A stretch of 64,000 nt of DNA, from NCBI RefSeq assembly GCF_023544445.1, contig NZ_JALPVJ010000002.1, positions 124,001 through 188,000 of the forward strand, in the 5' to 3' direction. This stretch comes from Actinoplanes sp. M2I2 (GTDB lineage Bacteria; Actinomycetota; Actinomycetes; Mycobacteriales; Micromonosporaceae). This document shows, piece after piece, positions 8,428-17,972 of this stretch. A model generated the notes under the pieces. That model searched no databases, was not told the origin of the DNA, and was given only the letters and a program-made list of their open reading frames with translations. The first letter of the stretch is position 1, and each line of letters starts with the position of its first letter. The position numbers were made by a program, and so were the translations under genes.

Positions 8428-10290
8428 TCAGGCTGGTGCCACCTCGAGGGCCTGCTCCACCGCCGCGACCACCTCGTCGAGGGAGCCGTCCACCCGTACG
8501 CCGTCGAGGAAGAACGTCGGGGTGCCGTCCGCCCCGCTGTCCTGGGCGCTGCGCACGTCGGCCTCGACCTGGACGTCCACCGCCGCCGACTCGAGGTCGG
8601 ACAGGAAGCGCGGCACATCCAGACCGGCCGACCGGGCCGCCTCGGTCAGGGACTCGTCGTCGAGTTCGTCGGCGGCCAGCAGCCGCTCGTGCATCGGCCA
8701 GAAGGCGCCCTGGACGGCAGCGGCCTCGGCGGCCTGCGCGGCCCGGCGCGCGTCCGGGTGGAACTCGTCGAGCGGCAGGTGCCGCCACACATAGCGGAGC
8801 CGGTCGGGATGCCGGGCGACGAGCGCGGCCACCGCCGGGGCGGCGTCGCGGCAGTACGGGCACTCGTAGTCGCCGAACTGCACCAGCACGACCGGCGCGT
8901 CCGCCGGGCCCCGGCTGTGCTCGCCCGACTCTTCGACCGCGGGCGTCAGAGCGGACGGCTCGCCGGGAGCGGACTGCCCACCGGGCAGATGGAACAGCAC
9001 CCAGCCGAGCCCGGTCGCGACCACGGCGGCGGCCAGGATGCCGATCTTCGCCTCGTCGCGGACGGTCTCGTCGGCGATGGCGAGTTCGGCGACGAACAGC
9101 GACACGGTGAAGCCGATACCGGCCACCGCGCCCACGGACAGCACCTGAGGCAGGCCCACGCCGTTCGGCAACCGGCCCAGTCGGGTACGGACCACGATCG
9201 CCGAGGCGCCCCAGATGCCCAGCGTCTTACCGGCGACCAGGCCGGCGAACACCCCGAGGGTCACCGGCGAGGTCACCGCCCGGGACAGCAGCTCGGGGCT
9301 GAGGGCCACGCCCGCGTTGGCCAGGGCGAACAGCGGCACGACGAGGAAGCTGGTCCACGGGCGCAGCAGGTACTGCAGGCGGTCGTTGGCCGACACCGCG
9401 CCCTGCGCGCCGATCGACAGCAGCCGGGCGGCTTCCGGACCGGGTTCGCGCCGCAGCCGCCCGAGCAACCGGTCGAGCCGGTCGAGGTCGGCGCGGCGCG
9501 GTACGAACGCCGGGGTGAGCAGCCCGAACACGACCCCCACGATGGTCGGGTGCAGCCCCGACTCGTAGGTGGCGACCCACAGCGCGACCCCGACGACCAG
9601 GTAGGGCGTGGCCCGCCAGACGCCGAGCATGCGCATGACCAGCGCCACCCCGATCAGCGCGGCCGCGACGAGCAACGGGATCAGGTGCACGGCCTCGGTG
9701 TAGACCACGGCGATGACCAGGATCGCCCCGATGTCGTCGACCACGGCCAGGGTCAGCAGGAAGACCCGGACGTTGGCCGGGCAGCGCGGGCCGACCAGCG
9801 CGAGCACACCGAGCGCGAACGCGATGTCGGTGGCCATGGCCATGCCCCAGGCCGACTGGGCGGTGCTTCCCATGGTGACCGTCGCGAAGATGACCGCGGG
9901 CACCACCATGCCACCGGCCGCCGCCACGATGGGCACGATCGCCGCGCGACGGTCCCGCAGGTCGCCCAGGGTGAGCTCCCGGCGGATCTCCATGCCGGCG
10001 AGCAGGAAGAAGAACACCATCAGCCCGTCGTTGACCCAGTGCCGCAGATCCTCGGTGATCGCCGAGCCGCCGAACCCGACCGTGAACTCCGTGTCCCAGA
10101 CCGTCTCGTAGCCCGCGCCCGGCAGGTTGGCCCAGATCAGCGCCAGCACGGTCGCGACCAGCAGTGCCGCGGCGCCGCGGGTCTCGGTGGCCAGGACGGT
10201 ACGGATGCGGTGATCGAGGCGCAGGGTCCGGTCCGTACGGGGGCGCTGACCGCCCCCGGCCATGCGGCGTACCCGGGCGGTGACACTCAT
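8428..10290 (-). CDS. nhaA: NhaA Na+/H+ antiporter fused to a DsbA-like thioredoxin domain
   Basis: 620 residues. About residues 35-425 are an NhaA antiporter with the usual signatures ([51 protein letters not shown], the adjacent aspartates being the cation site). A linker leads to a DsbA/thioredoxin domain from about 455 with VQFGDYECPYC, active site C477-P-Y-C480. The antiporter exchanges cytoplasmic Na+ or Li+ for H+; the thiol domain's role is unknown. Such fusions are known in actinobacteria. ATG 10290 is chosen from the MSVTARVRR start with an AGAGG site; the open frame further upstream is shadow. It lies 26 bp after the second nhaA gene, so the two form an operon. Confidence 0.92.
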   Translation of the reverse strand: MSVTARVRRMAGGGQRPRTDRTLRLDHRIRTVLATETRGAAALLVATVLALIWANLPGAGYETVWDTEFTVGFGGSAITEDLRHWVNDGLMVFFFLLAGMEIRRELTLGDLRDRRAAIVPIVAAAGGMVVPAVIFATVTMGSTAQSAWGMAMATDIAFALGVLALVGPRCPANVRVFLLTLAVVDDIGAILVIAVVYTEAVHLIPLLVAAALIGVALVMRMLGVWRATPYLVVGVALWVATYESGLHPTIVGVVFGLLTPAFVPRRADLDRLDRLLGRLRREPGPEAARLLSIGAQGAVSANDRLQYLLRPWTSFLVVPLFALANAGVALSPELLSRAVTSPVTLGVFAGLVAGKTLGIWGASAIVVRTRLGRLPNGVGLPQVLSVGAVAGIGFTVSLFVAELAIADETVRDEAKIGILAAAVVATGLGWVLFHLPGGQSAPGEPSALTPAVEESGEHSRGPADAPVVLVQFGDYECPYCRDAAPAVAALVARHPDRLRYVWRHLPLDEFHPDARRAAQAAEAAAVQGAFWPMHERLLAADELDDESLTEAARSAGLDVPRFLSDLESAAVDVQVEADVRSAQDSGADGTPTFFLDGVRVDGSLDEVVAAVEQALEVAPA

Positions 10291-10316
10291 CGTCGAGAAA
10301 CCTCTCGTCCGGTGCG

Positions 10317-11621
10317 TCAGGCCGGGCCCGGCCGGTCGGCCTGGTAGACGTCCGGGATGCCGTCGGCGTCGTCGTCGGCGCTCTCCTCGGCGAGGATCCG
10401 GCGGTAGTGGCGGTCCCGGATGCGCAGGATGACCGCGGCCAGCACGGCGGCGATCAACGAGCCGAGCAGGATCCCGAGCTTGGCGTGCTCGTCGCGGGGG
10501 CTGCCGGGGCCGAAGGCCAGCTCCCCGATGAGCAGCGAGACGGTGAAGCCGACACCGCCGAGCATGGCCAGCCCGACCACGTCCCACCAGCTCAGCCCCT
10601 CGGCCAGCTGGGCCCGGGTGAAGCGTTGCACCAGCCAGGTCGCCGCGGTGATCCCGATCGCCTTGCCGGCCACCAGCCCGACGACGACGCCCACGGCCAC
10701 CGGGTCGCGCAGGCTCGCGCCGAACCCGCCCGAGCCGGCCACCGACACCCCGGCGGCGAAGAACGCGAAGACCGGCACAGCCACGCCGGCGGACAACGGG
10801 CGCCACCGGTGCTCGAAGTGCTCGGCCAGGCCCGGTCCGGGCCCCTCCTTGCGCCGGATCACCGGGACGGTGAAGGCCAGCAGGACGCCGGCCACGGTGG
10901 CGTGGATGCCCGACTCGTGCACCAGCCCCCAGGTCAGCAGCGCGAGCGGCAGCAGGATCCACCAGGAGCGGACCCGCCGCTGCACGAGAAACCCGAACAG
11001 GGCCAGCGGGATGAGGGCCAGCGCCAGCGGCACCAGGTGCAGCGAGCTGGTGTAGAAGACCGCGATGATGGTGATCGCGAGCAGGTCGTCGACGACCGCC
11101 AGGGTGAGCAGGAACGTGCGCATCGCGGACGGCAGGCTGGTGCTGATCACGCCGAGCACGGCCAGGGCGAACGCGATGTCGGTGGCGGTGGGGATCGCCC
11201 ACCCCTCGGGCGCGCCGTCGGCCGAGGTCAGGTTGACGGCGGCGTACAGCAGGGCGGGCAGCGCCATGCCCCCGACGGCGGCGGCCACCGGAAGGGCGGC
11301 GCGGCGCGGTTCGCGCAGGTCACCGGCGACGAACTCCCGTTTGAGCTCGAGACCGGCGACGAAGAAGAAGATGGCCAGCAACCCGTCGGCCGCCCAGGTG
11401 GACAGGGACAGGTCGAGGTGCCAGGCGCTCGGGCCGATCCGGACGGCGGCGAGGTCGCGGTAGACGTCCGACCAGGGGGAGTTGGCCCAGGCGAGGGCGG
11501 CCACCGCGGCCACCAGCAGGAGCACGCCACCGGTGGTCTCGGTGCGCAGAATGTCGGCGATGCGGCTGGCCTCGGGCCAGGTGCCGCGACTGAACAGACT
11601 GTTGGAGTTCTTGGGCTGCAT
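10317..11621 (-). CDS. nhaA: NhaA Na+/H+ antiporter
   Basis: 434 residues, a full-length stand-alone NhaA. It shows [33 protein letters not shown] and [16 protein letters not shown] with the paired cation-binding aspartates, plus about eleven hydrophobic helices. It should expel Na+ or Li+ in exchange for protons at the inner membrane. It is first in a two-gene nhaA operon and is preceded by a conserved RNA-like leader (about 11625-11690) ending just before the start. Having two diverged copies in tandem suggests different pH or cation ranges, or pairing, but the sequence does not show which. Confidence 0.95.
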   Translation of the reverse strand: MQPKNSNSLFSRGTWPEASRIADILRTETTGGVLLLVAAVAALAWANSPWSDVYRDLAAVRIGPSAWHLDLSLSTWAADGLLAIFFFVAGLELKREFVAGDLREPRRAALPVAAAVGGMALPALLYAAVNLTSADGAPEGWAIPTATDIAFALAVLGVISTSLPSAMRTFLLTLAVVDDLLAITIIAVFYTSSLHLVPLALALIPLALFGFLVQRRVRSWWILLPLALLTWGLVHESGIHATVAGVLLAFTVPVIRRKEGPGPGLAEHFEHRWRPLSAGVAVPVFAFFAAGVSVAGSGGFGASLRDPVAVGVVVGLVAGKAIGITAATWLVQRFTRAQLAEGLSWWDVVGLAMLGGVGFTVSLLIGELAFGPGSPRDEHAKLGILLGSLIAAVLAAVILRIRDRHYRRILAEESADDDADGIPDVYQADRPGPA

Positions 11622-11624
11622 CGG

Positions 11625-11690
11625 CTTCTTCCGGGGTCGGCAAAAGAATCGCCGACCAGGCTTCCCGGCACACCGCGGTTTACCCTACTG
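11625..11690 (-). promoter_or_regulatory. Candidate nhaA-I-type cation riboswitch in nhaA leader
   Basis: The minus-strand leader of nhaA contains a core, GTGCCGGGAAGCCTGGTCGG, followed by CGATTCTTTTGCC, that is repeated almost exactly ahead of the ABC exporter at 12313-12346. A 7-bp hairpin GGTCGGC/GCCGACC can form here, next to the nhaA start codon (11621). The core, as I recall it, matches the nhaA-I RNA motif, reported as a Li+/Na+-responsive riboswitch class upstream of nhaA genes. Recognition is from memory and position; the exact ends are approximate. Confidence 0.6.
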
Positions 11691-11732
11691 GAAGGGCGGC
11701 CTCATCGCAGCGTGCCGAGGATCGCACCACCG

Positions 11733-12101
11733 TCACCGGCGTGGCAGACCGGCCGCCCGGGGCGGCTCGTGCATCCACCGCTGGCCCCGCCCGAGCACCG
11801 CCGCGAAGCCGATGAGCACGGTGTACGGCCACGGCGAGACGTCGCTGACAAGATCGCCCTGCTGGTGGGCGAGAAATCCGACGAAGGTCAGCGCGGCGAA
11901 GACGGTCACCGCGGCGCCGGCCCGCCAGTCGGCCAGGAACCGGGCCAGAACGCCCGCGGTCACGGCCAGGATCAGCAGGCGCGTCGCCAGCTCCTGCGGC
12001 CCGGTGAGCGCCGCCGCCCCCAGCGCCGCCACCACGACAGCGACGCATCCCCCCGCTGTCCCGAACCCGAGCATCGAGTTCTTGTCCGGCCCTGTACGCA
12101 C
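11733..12101 (-). CDS. Small membrane protein, unknown
   Basis: 122 residues with about three to four hydrophobic helices (MLGFGTAGGCVAVVVAALG, LLILAVTAGVLARFLADW, AVTVFAALTFVGFLA, then VLIGFAAVLG). GTG 12101 is chosen because a GAGGGAG ribosome site lies five bases upstream; the longer frame has no such site. The gene reads in the same direction as the nhaA pair and ends 111 bp before it, with the candidate riboswitch between, so nhaA probably has its own start of transcription. No family recognised. Confidence 0.65.
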   Translation of the reverse strand: MRTGPDKNSMLGFGTAGGCVAVVVAALGAAALTGPQELATRLLILAVTAGVLARFLADWRAGAAVTVFAALTFVGFLAHQQGDLVSDVSPWPYTVLIGFAAVLGRGQRWMHEPPRAAGLPRR

Positions 12102-12304
12102 CGTGGCTCCCTCACTTGCCGTCGCCGGACTCGAGCCGGCCTCGCCCTCCATGAGAGCGCGCCGTCCGTCCCGTCTCCAGGGCTGTTGACGCGTCCGATA
12201 CGCCGGGTCCGCCGATGTTGACGCCCTGTTGACGCGCACTGCCGTGCCGGGCCGAAGCGTGTCGCCCGGAGGGTCTGCCGCAAGTGGACGGACAGGCGTA
12301 CGCT

Positions 12305-12352
12305 CACCCTCGGAGTGCCGGGAAGCCTGGTCGGCGATTCTTTCGCCATGGA
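12305..12352 (+). promoter_or_regulatory. Second copy of the nhaA-type RNA leader, before ABC exporter
   Basis: The core GTGCCGGGAAGCCTGGTCGG and the following CGATTCTTTCGCC repeat the leader in front of nhaA. The single change T to C in the terminal loop region keeps a GGCG/CGCC stem that is a G-T wobble in the other copy, which looks like structure preservation. It lies 90 bp upstream of the ABC ATPase gene and directly abuts a GGAGG ribosome site for a short leader ORF. This placement suggests the exporter answers to the same signal as nhaA. Confidence 0.55.
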
Positions 12353-12358
12353 GGCTTC

Positions 12359-12445
12359 ATGAACGGCCCCGATCCGCCGTGCCGCATCGCTTCCCCTCGC
12401 GCGCCCCTGTTCCCGGGCGCCGGCTCTGTCGAGGAGTTCCGATGA
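12359..12445 (+). CDS. Short leader ORF coupled to ABC exporter
   Basis: A 28-codon frame, beginning [14 protein letters not shown] and ending GSVEEFR, with a good GGAGG ribosome site four bases upstream. Its stop codon overlaps the start of the ABC ATPase gene (ATGA). The first half has rare-looking Pro/Arg content. It may be a leader peptide that couples translation of the transporter to the RNA element just upstream, or it may be fortuitous. No homology is claimed. Confidence 0.4.
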   Translation: MNGPDPPCRIASPRAPLFPGAGSVEEFR

Positions 12446-13362
12446 CCACGTCCGACGGCACCGCCATCTCCATCTCCGCCCTCAGCAAGTCGTACGGCCG
12501 CGCCAAAGCGCTCGACGGGCTCGACCTGACCGTGGCCACCGGTGAGGTGCACGGCTTCCTCGGCCCGAACGGCAGCGGCAAGACCACCACCATCCGCGTC
12601 CTGCTCGGGCTGCTGCGGGCCGACGCCGGCGCCGTCCGCCTGCTGGGTGGCGACCCGTGGCACGACGCGGTCGCCCTGCACGGCCGGATGGCGTACGTGC
12701 CCGGTGACGTCACGCTGTGGCCGGGTATCACCGGCGGCGAGGTCATCGACCTGCTCGGCCGGATGCGGGGAGGGACCGACCGGCGCCGCCGCGACGAGCT
12801 GGTGGAGCGGTTCGACCTCGATCCGCGCAAGAAGGCTCGCACCTACTCGAAGGGCAACCGGCAGAAGGTCGCGCTGATCGCCGCCCTGGCCTCGGATGCC
12901 GAGCTGCTGCTGCTCGACGAGCCCACCTCCGGCCTCGACCCGCTCATGGAGTCCGTCTTCCAGCAGTGCATCCAAGACGTACGACGGGAGGGGCGCACCG
13001 TGCTGCTGTCCAGCCACATCCTGGGCGAGGTCGAGGCGCTGTGCGACCGGGTCAGCATCGTGCGGCTCGGCCGTACGGTCGAGTCCGGCACCCTGCGGGA
13101 GCTGCGCCATCTCACCCGTACGTCGATCACGGTGGAGACGACGGACCCGCTGACCGGGATCGACGCGTTGCCCGGCGTGTACGACACCGTGCTGGACGGC
13201 CGCATCGCCCGGTTCGACGTGGAGACCGCCGAGCTCGACGCCGTGATCCGCCGGTTGGCTCCGCTCGGCGTCCGCAGCCTGACCAGCACCCCGCCGACGC
13301 TGGAGGAGATGTTCCTGCGGCACTACGGCGACGCGGCCGACGATGCCCGGGTCGCGTCATGA
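12442..13362 (+). CDS. ABC transporter ATP-binding protein
   Basis: 306 residues with Walker [10 protein letters not shown], signature-like [15 protein letters not shown], Walker [13 protein letters not shown] and switch histidine in [20 protein letters not shown]-terminal extension of about 80 residues is typical of ATPases that drive ABC-2 exporters of drugs, lipids or polyketides. ATG 12442 is supported by a GAGGAG site and by the overlapping leader ORF; the long frame upstream is not coding. It overlaps the permease gene by 4 bp. A cation-responsive leader upstream hints at a role in ion or membrane stress, which is inference. Confidence 0.93.
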   Translation: MTTSDGTAISISALSKSYGRAKALDGLDLTVATGEVHGFLGPNGSGKTTTIRVLLGLLRADAGAVRLLGGDPWHDAVALHGRMAYVPGDVTLWPGITGGEVIDLLGRMRGGTDRRRRDELVERFDLDPRKKARTYSKGNRQKVALIAALASDAELLLLDEPTSGLDPLMESVFQQCIQDVRREGRTVLLSSHILGEVEALCDRVSIVRLGRTVESGTLRELRHLTRTSITVETTDPLTGIDALPGVYDTVLDGRIARFDVETAELDAVIRRLAPLGVRSLTSTPPTLEEMFLRHYGDAADDARVAS

Positions 13363-14936
13363 CCGGCACGATCGGCCTGCTGCGCTTCATGCTGCGCCGG
13401 GAACGCCGGAGCCTGCCCTGGTGGCTGCTGGGTGTGACCCTGCTCATGCTGGTCCAGTCCACGCAGAGCCAGAGCCTGTACGACACGGCCGACGACCTGG
13501 CCCGGCTGCGCGAGACGATCGGCGGCAACACGGCGGTGGTGGCCCTGAGCGGGCCCACCCGGCTGCTCGAGACGATCGGCGGGGAGGTCGTGTTCGAGAT
13601 CTTCGGCTTCCTGGCCATCGTCGTCGGACTGATGAACATGTTCCTGGTCGGCCGGCAGACCCGCGCCGACGAGGAGGCCGGGCGGGCCGAGCTGATCCGC
13701 TCCGCGCGGGTGGGCCGGCGGGCGCCGCTGGCCGCGGCGATCGCTTCGGCCGCGGTGGCCGACGTCGCCGCCGGGGCGCTGGTCGCCGCCGTGGCCATCG
13801 GCACCGGGCTCCCGGCCGGTGGGTCGGTGCTGCTCGGGGCCGCGGTCGCCGCGACCGGGCTGACCTTCGCGGCGCTCACCGCGGTGGCCGCGCAGTTCTT
13901 CGAGAGCACCCGGGCGGTGTACGGCAGCGTGGGGTTCGCCCTCGGTGCGGCGTACGCCCTGCGCGCCGCCGGTGACGCCGGCGACGGGACGCTGTCCTGG
14001 CTGTCGCCGATCGGGTGGGGACAGCGCACCTACCCGTACGTCGACGACCGGTGGTGGCCGTTGCTGCTGCCGCTGGCCGCGACCGCGCTCCTGGTGGCGA
14101 CCGCGGTCGTGCTGCTGGAACGTCGTGACTTCGGCGCCGGTCTGGTCGCCGCCCGCCCCGGGCGGCCCGCCGCTTCCCGGGCCCTCGGCAACGCGTACGG
14201 GCTGGCCTGGCGCCTGCAACGCAGCGCGCTGATCGGCTGGGTCGCCGGGCTCGCCCTGCTCGGGGCGGCCTACGGTTCGATCGGCAACAGCATCGAGCAG
14301 TACGTCGCCGACAACCCGGAGATCGCCGAGTTCCTGCCCGGCGGCGCGGCCGGCATCGTCGACGCGTACCTGTCGCTGACCGTCAGCCTGTCGGCGCTGA
14401 TCGCCTCCGCCTACGGGGTCACGAGCGTGCTGCGGGTGCGGGCCGAGGAGCTCTCCGGCCGGGCCGAGTCCGTCCTGGCCACCCGGACCAGCCGCCTCAC
14501 CTGGCTGGCCGGGCACCTCAGCGTCGCCCTGGCCGGCACCGCCGTGGTGCTGCTCGCGATCGGGCTCGGCGAGGGAGCGGCGTACGCGGTGACCGTCTCC
14601 GACCCCGGCCAGGTGCCCCGCGTGATCGGTGTGGCGCTGACCTACCTGCCCGCGGTCTGGCTCATCGTCGGCGTGGCCGTGCTCGCGGTCGGCTGGCTGC
14701 CCCGGGTGGCGGCCGCGCTGGCCTGGGCGGCGGTGGGCTACTGCGCGGTCGTCCAGCTGTTCGCGGACTCGTTCGGTCTGCCGGGCTGGGCTCAGCGGGC
14801 GTCACCGTTCGCCCACACGCCGGCGGTGCCGACCGAAGCGTTCACCGTCACCCCGATCATCGTCCTCGGCCTGGTCGCGATCGTGGGACTCGCGGGCGGT
14901 TACTCGGGGCTGCGGCGGCGCGACCTCGGCTACTGA
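13359..14936 (+). CDS. ABC-2 type exporter permease (two six-helix halves)
   Basis: 525 residues with about twelve membrane helices in two similar halves, starting [23 protein letters not shown] conserved motif of these exporters, [21 protein letters not shown] in the first half (cut here to its core), recurs in the second as [19 protein letters not shown]. This is the layout of the COG3559-like family often annotated as polyketide or multidrug exporters. The start overlaps the ATPase stop (ATGA), so the pair forms one transporter. The substrate is unknown. Confidence 0.9.
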   Translation: MTGTIGLLRFMLRRERRSLPWWLLGVTLLMLVQSTQSQSLYDTADDLARLRETIGGNTAVVALSGPTRLLETIGGEVVFEIFGFLAIVVGLMNMFLVGRQTRADEEAGRAELIRSARVGRRAPLAAAIASAAVADVAAGALVAAVAIGTGLPAGGSVLLGAAVAATGLTFAALTAVAAQFFESTRAVYGSVGFALGAAYALRAAGDAGDGTLSWLSPIGWGQRTYPYVDDRWWPLLLPLAATALLVATAVVLLERRDFGAGLVAARPGRPAASRALGNAYGLAWRLQRSALIGWVAGLALLGAAYGSIGNSIEQYVADNPEIAEFLPGGAAGIVDAYLSLTVSLSALIASAYGVTSVLRVRAEELSGRAESVLATRTSRLTWLAGHLSVALAGTAVVLLAIGLGEGAAYAVTVSDPGQVPRVIGVALTYLPAVWLIVGVAVLAVGWLPRVAAALAWAAVGYCAVVQLFADSFGLPGWAQRASPFAHTPAVPTEAFTVTPIIVLGLVAIVGLAGGYSGLRRRDLGY

Positions 14937-15068
14937 GGGGCCGGAGCCTGGGAATCGCAGTACCAGGAAAAACTCGGCCCTGCCGGGCCGGGCCTGGGCG
15001 CGCGACTGTTGTCCGGTACGGCCGTCCGGCCTGATCGGCGGCCGGCGACGGTCACGACAGGAGGACCC

Positions 15069-16079
15069 ATGACGGTCGACGCATCCCCCTCGTCCCCGCC
15101 CGGGGCCGGGGGACTCCCGGGCCGGGACCCCGTCGTGGGGTTCATCGGGCTGGGCGACCAGGGACTGCCGATGGCGCTGGCCATCGCCCGGGCCGGCTTC
15201 GCCCTGCACGTCTGGGCCCGTCGCCCGGCGTCGCTCGAGCGCCTCAGCAGCGCCTCGGGCAACGGCCCGGATGGCCCTGCGCGAGCCACCGTGCATCCCA
15301 CCCCGGCCGCGCTGGCCGCCGCCTGCGACATCATCGCGGTCTGCGTCAGCACCGACGACGACCTGCTGAGCCTGCTCGGCGACGGCATCGCCGGGTCCGG
15401 CGGCCTGCTCGCCGGCGCACGGCCGGGAACCATCGTCGTCAACCATGGGACGGGCACCCCGGCCGGCAGCCGGCACCTGGCCGAGGTCTGCGCCGCGGCG
15501 GGTGTCGGGTACGTCGACGCGCCGGTCAGCGGCGGCCGGCCCGCGGCCGAGGCGCGCTCGCTGACCGTCCTGGCCGGTGGGGCCGATGAGGCGGTCGAGC
15601 GTTGCCGGGCGGTTTTCGCCTCGTTCGCCGGCCACATCGTGCCGATGGGGCCGGTCGGCTCCGGGCAGACGGCCAAACTGTTCAACAACGTCCTGCTCAG
15701 CCTCAACCAGGCGGCGATCGGCGAGGTGGTGCGGCTGGCCTCGGCCGGCGGCACCGACCCCGACCGTCTGGTCGAGGCGCTGCGGGCGGGCAGCGGCAGC
15801 AGCCGGGCGCTGACGTTGCTGGGCGAGATGGTCAACCCGGCCACCGTCCGGCATCTGGCCGCCGTGGAGGACCTGGACGTCGATCTGTTCGCGTCGGCCA
15901 TGGACGAGGCCGGCCTGGACGCCGGCGCGGTGGTGGCGCGCGCCCACGAGGGCGCCCGCGGACTGCCGGCTCTGGTGGACAGCCTGCCGCTGACCGCCGC
16001 CGGCCGCCCGCCGCGGACAACTGAGTCCGCAGGCGGTTTCTCATCGTTGGATCCGAAGCAGAGAGAAGAACGATCATGA
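15069..16079 (+). CDS. 3-hydroxyisobutyrate dehydrogenase-family oxidoreductase
   Basis: 336 residues. The N-terminal Rossmann fold has VVGFIGLGDQGLPMALAIARAG, the substrate loop is DAPVSGGRPAAEA, and the catalytic lysine is K203 in GSGQTAKLFNN, followed by the all-helical C-domain. This is the beta-hydroxyacid dehydrogenase family, oxidising small 3-hydroxy acids with NAD(P)+, though some members are imine reductases. ATG 15069 follows an AGGAGG site; the in-frame start at 15009 lacks one. Its stop overlaps the SDR gene start (ATGA), so the two are co-translated and may act on related substrates. Confidence 0.88.
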   Translation: MTVDASPSSPPGAGGLPGRDPVVGFIGLGDQGLPMALAIARAGFALHVWARRPASLERLSSASGNGPDGPARATVHPTPAALAAACDIIAVCVSTDDDLLSLLGDGIAGSGGLLAGARPGTIVVNHGTGTPAGSRHLAEVCAAAGVGYVDAPVSGGRPAAEARSLTVLAGGADEAVERCRAVFASFAGHIVPMGPVGSGQTAKLFNNVLLSLNQAAIGEVVRLASAGGTDPDRLVEALRAGSGSSRALTLLGEMVNPATVRHLAAVEDLDVDLFASAMDEAGLDAGAVVARAHEGARGLPALVDSLPLTAAGRPPRTTESAGGFSSLDPKQREERS

Positions 16080-16855
16080 GCAAGCTGGCACTGGTCACCG
16101 GGGCCACGTCGGGCATCGGCCGGGCGTTCGCGGAACGGCTGGCCGGACAGGGCTATGACCTGATCATCGTCGGACGCCGGGAGGAGCGGCTGAAGGAGTT
16201 CGCCGCCGCTCATCCCGAGGTGTCCGTGCGGGGTATCGCCGCCGACCTGTCCACCGACGAGGGGATCGACGCGGTCGCCCAGGTGTGCGCGACCGAGGAC
16301 ATCACCCTGCTGATCAACAACGCCGGTGTCGCGCACTACATGCCGCTGGCCGAGCTGCCGGCGGACAAGGCCCGCGAGCTGGCCCACGTCAAGGTCGTGG
16401 CGCCGACGATGCTGACCCGGGCCGTCGTCGGCGGCATGCAGGCCCGCGGCGAGGGCGCGATCATCACCGTGGCCGGCATGATCGCGTTCAGCGGCCCGGC
16501 GCCCAGTTCGGTGATGCCCCGGCGCGCCGTCTACGCCGGTGGTCTGGCGTTCGCGGTGGCCATGTCCCAGACGCTGGCCGCCGAGCTGGAGGGCACCGGG
16601 GTCCAGGTGCAGGTGCTGTGCCCCGGTGTGGTGGCCACCGAGTTCCACGAGCGCCAAGGCATGGATCTCAGCGCGGTCCGGCGGATGAGCGCCGACGACG
16701 TCGTGACGGCCAGCCTGCGCGGGCTGGAGCTCGGCGAGGTCGTGGTGGCGCCGGGCGTCGAAGACGCGAGCCTGTTGAACGCGGTGTTCACCGCGGAGGT
16801 GGCCGCGTTCAACGGGCAGAGCCCCGAGCTGGCTTCCCGGTACCGCACCGCCTGA
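16076..16855 (+). CDS. SDR-family protein lacking the catalytic lysine
   Basis: 259 residues with the SDR cofactor motif VTGATSGIGRAFAERLA and structural NNAG. In the active site, Tyr153 is followed by AGGL where the family has YxxxK; the expected lysine (position 157) is leucine, while the surrounding pattern (PG.VATEF) is normal. It may be inactive or use altered chemistry. Translationally coupled to the preceding dehydrogenase gene. The gene converges with the oxidoreductase at 16888. Confidence 0.85.
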   Translation: MSKLALVTGATSGIGRAFAERLAGQGYDLIIVGRREERLKEFAAAHPEVSVRGIAADLSTDEGIDAVAQVCATEDITLLINNAGVAHYMPLAELPADKARELAHVKVVAPTMLTRAVVGGMQARGEGAIITVAGMIAFSGPAPSSVMPRRAVYAGGLAFAVAMSQTLAAELEGTGVQVQVLCPGVVATEFHERQGMDLSAVRRMSADDVVTASLRGLELGEVVVAPGVEDASLLNAVFTAEVAAFNGQSPELASRYRTA

Positions 16856-16887
16856 CCGGCCGGCCGGTCGGGCGATGCGCCCGGTGC

Positions 16888-17814
16888 TCAGGCCGGGAAG
16901 GTGATGACCAGCTTGCCGGTGGTGTGGCCGCTGTCGACCGCGGCCACGGCGTCGGCGGCCTGGTCGAGGGGGTACGCGCGGGTGATGTGCGGATCGAGCG
17001 TTCCCGCCGCCATCAGCGCGGCGACCGTCTCCAGGCCGGTGCGGTCGAGGCGGCGGGCCACGAACTGACCGCCCAGGTCGGCCACCGCCGCGTCGACCGC
17101 CGAGATCAGGTGACGCGGGTCCTTGACCAGCCCGGCGACCGAGCGCATCGAGTCGCCGCCGACCAGGTCGACCACGCCGTCCACGCCGTCCGGGGCCCAC
17201 GAGCGGACCTGGCCGGCCACATCGCCGGCGGTGTAGCTGACGAAGGTGACGCCGAGCGACTCGGCGACCGCCCGCTTGCCGTCGCTGCCCGTGCCGATCA
17301 CCTTGAAGCCGCGGGACTGCGCGAGCTGGGCGGTGACCAGGCCAGTGCTTCCGCCGACACCGTTGACGAGGACCGTCGCGCCGGCCGGCAGGCCGAGCCC
17401 GTCGATGACGTCCAGGGCCGTGGTGCCCGACACGGGAATCGCCGCCGCCCACTCGTACGGAAGCTGCTCGGGTTTGCGGGCCGTGTTGGCCGTCGGCAGA
17501 ACCGTGGTCTCGGCGTAGGAGCCGCTGCCGCTGAACGCGAAGCCGAACACCGCGTCACCCACCTCGAGATCGGTGACCCCGGGGCCGACCGCGAGCACGT
17601 CGCCGGCGGCCTCCATGCCCATCACGTGGGGGAACGGAAGGTGACCGTTCATCGCCGACATCGCTCCCGACCGGAGCACGCTGTCGAGGCGGGCCACCCC
17701 GGCCGCCCGCAGCCTGACCAGCACTTCCCCCTCCTGCGGTCGAGGATCGGGCCGATCGAAGTACGTGTGGGTCTCCGGACCGCCGAAGGCGTGGTATCCG
17801 AAAGCGCGGCTCAT
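16888..17814 (-). CDS. Zinc-independent MDR-family NADPH oxidoreductase (quinone reductase-like)
   Basis: 308 residues. It begins MSRAFGYHAFGGPETHTYFDRP, has the MDR entry GMEAAGDVLAVGPGVTDLEVGDAVFGF and the cofactor loop VLVNGVGGSTGLVTAQLA. No catalytic zinc ligands are seen, as in quinone oxidoreductases, which reduce quinones or enones with NADPH. ATG 17814 is chosen for its AGGAGG site; a longer frame to 17895 lacks one. It faces the NTPase regulator gene across a 158-bp divergent gap. Confidence 0.88.
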   Translation of the reverse strand: MSRAFGYHAFGGPETHTYFDRPDPRPQEGEVLVRLRAAGVARLDSVLRSGAMSAMNGHLPFPHVMGMEAAGDVLAVGPGVTDLEVGDAVFGFAFSGSGSYAETTVLPTANTARKPEQLPYEWAAAIPVSGTTALDVIDGLGLPAGATVLVNGVGGSTGLVTAQLAQSRGFKVIGTGSDGKRAVAESLGVTFVSYTAGDVAGQVRSWAPDGVDGVVDLVGGDSMRSVAGLVKDPRHLISAVDAAVADLGGQFVARRLDRTGLETVAALMAAGTLDPHITRAYPLDQAADAVAAVDSGHTTGKLVITFPA

Positions 17815-17972
17815 GTGTGTCCTCCTCGTGTGCTGACACCACGACGGTAAAAGCTCACGCTGACGTGAGAGGCAACATGCGGTGGCCCACGTCACGGTCG
17901 CAGCGGCAGGGCGGCCTGCGGTTCCCGGTTCCCGGCGGCGGGGGACGATGATCGGGACGAGAGGGGCGAGGC

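Noticed and set aside
8428..11202. 924-residue frame joining both nhaA genes
   Set aside because: The first 300 residues are an out-of-frame shadow of the upstream nhaA; the fusion gene starts at 10290.
12121..12145. tRNA-like T-arm (CCGGCTCGAGTCCGG on the minus strand)
   Set aside because: The arm resembles a T-loop but no acceptor, anticodon or D-arm fits around it, and no CCA end is present.
14930..17452. 840-residue minus-strand frame across the dehydrogenase and SDR genes
   Set aside because: Antisense shadow: low-complexity Arg/Ala/Gly, no motifs, while the plus strand has clear enzyme motifs.
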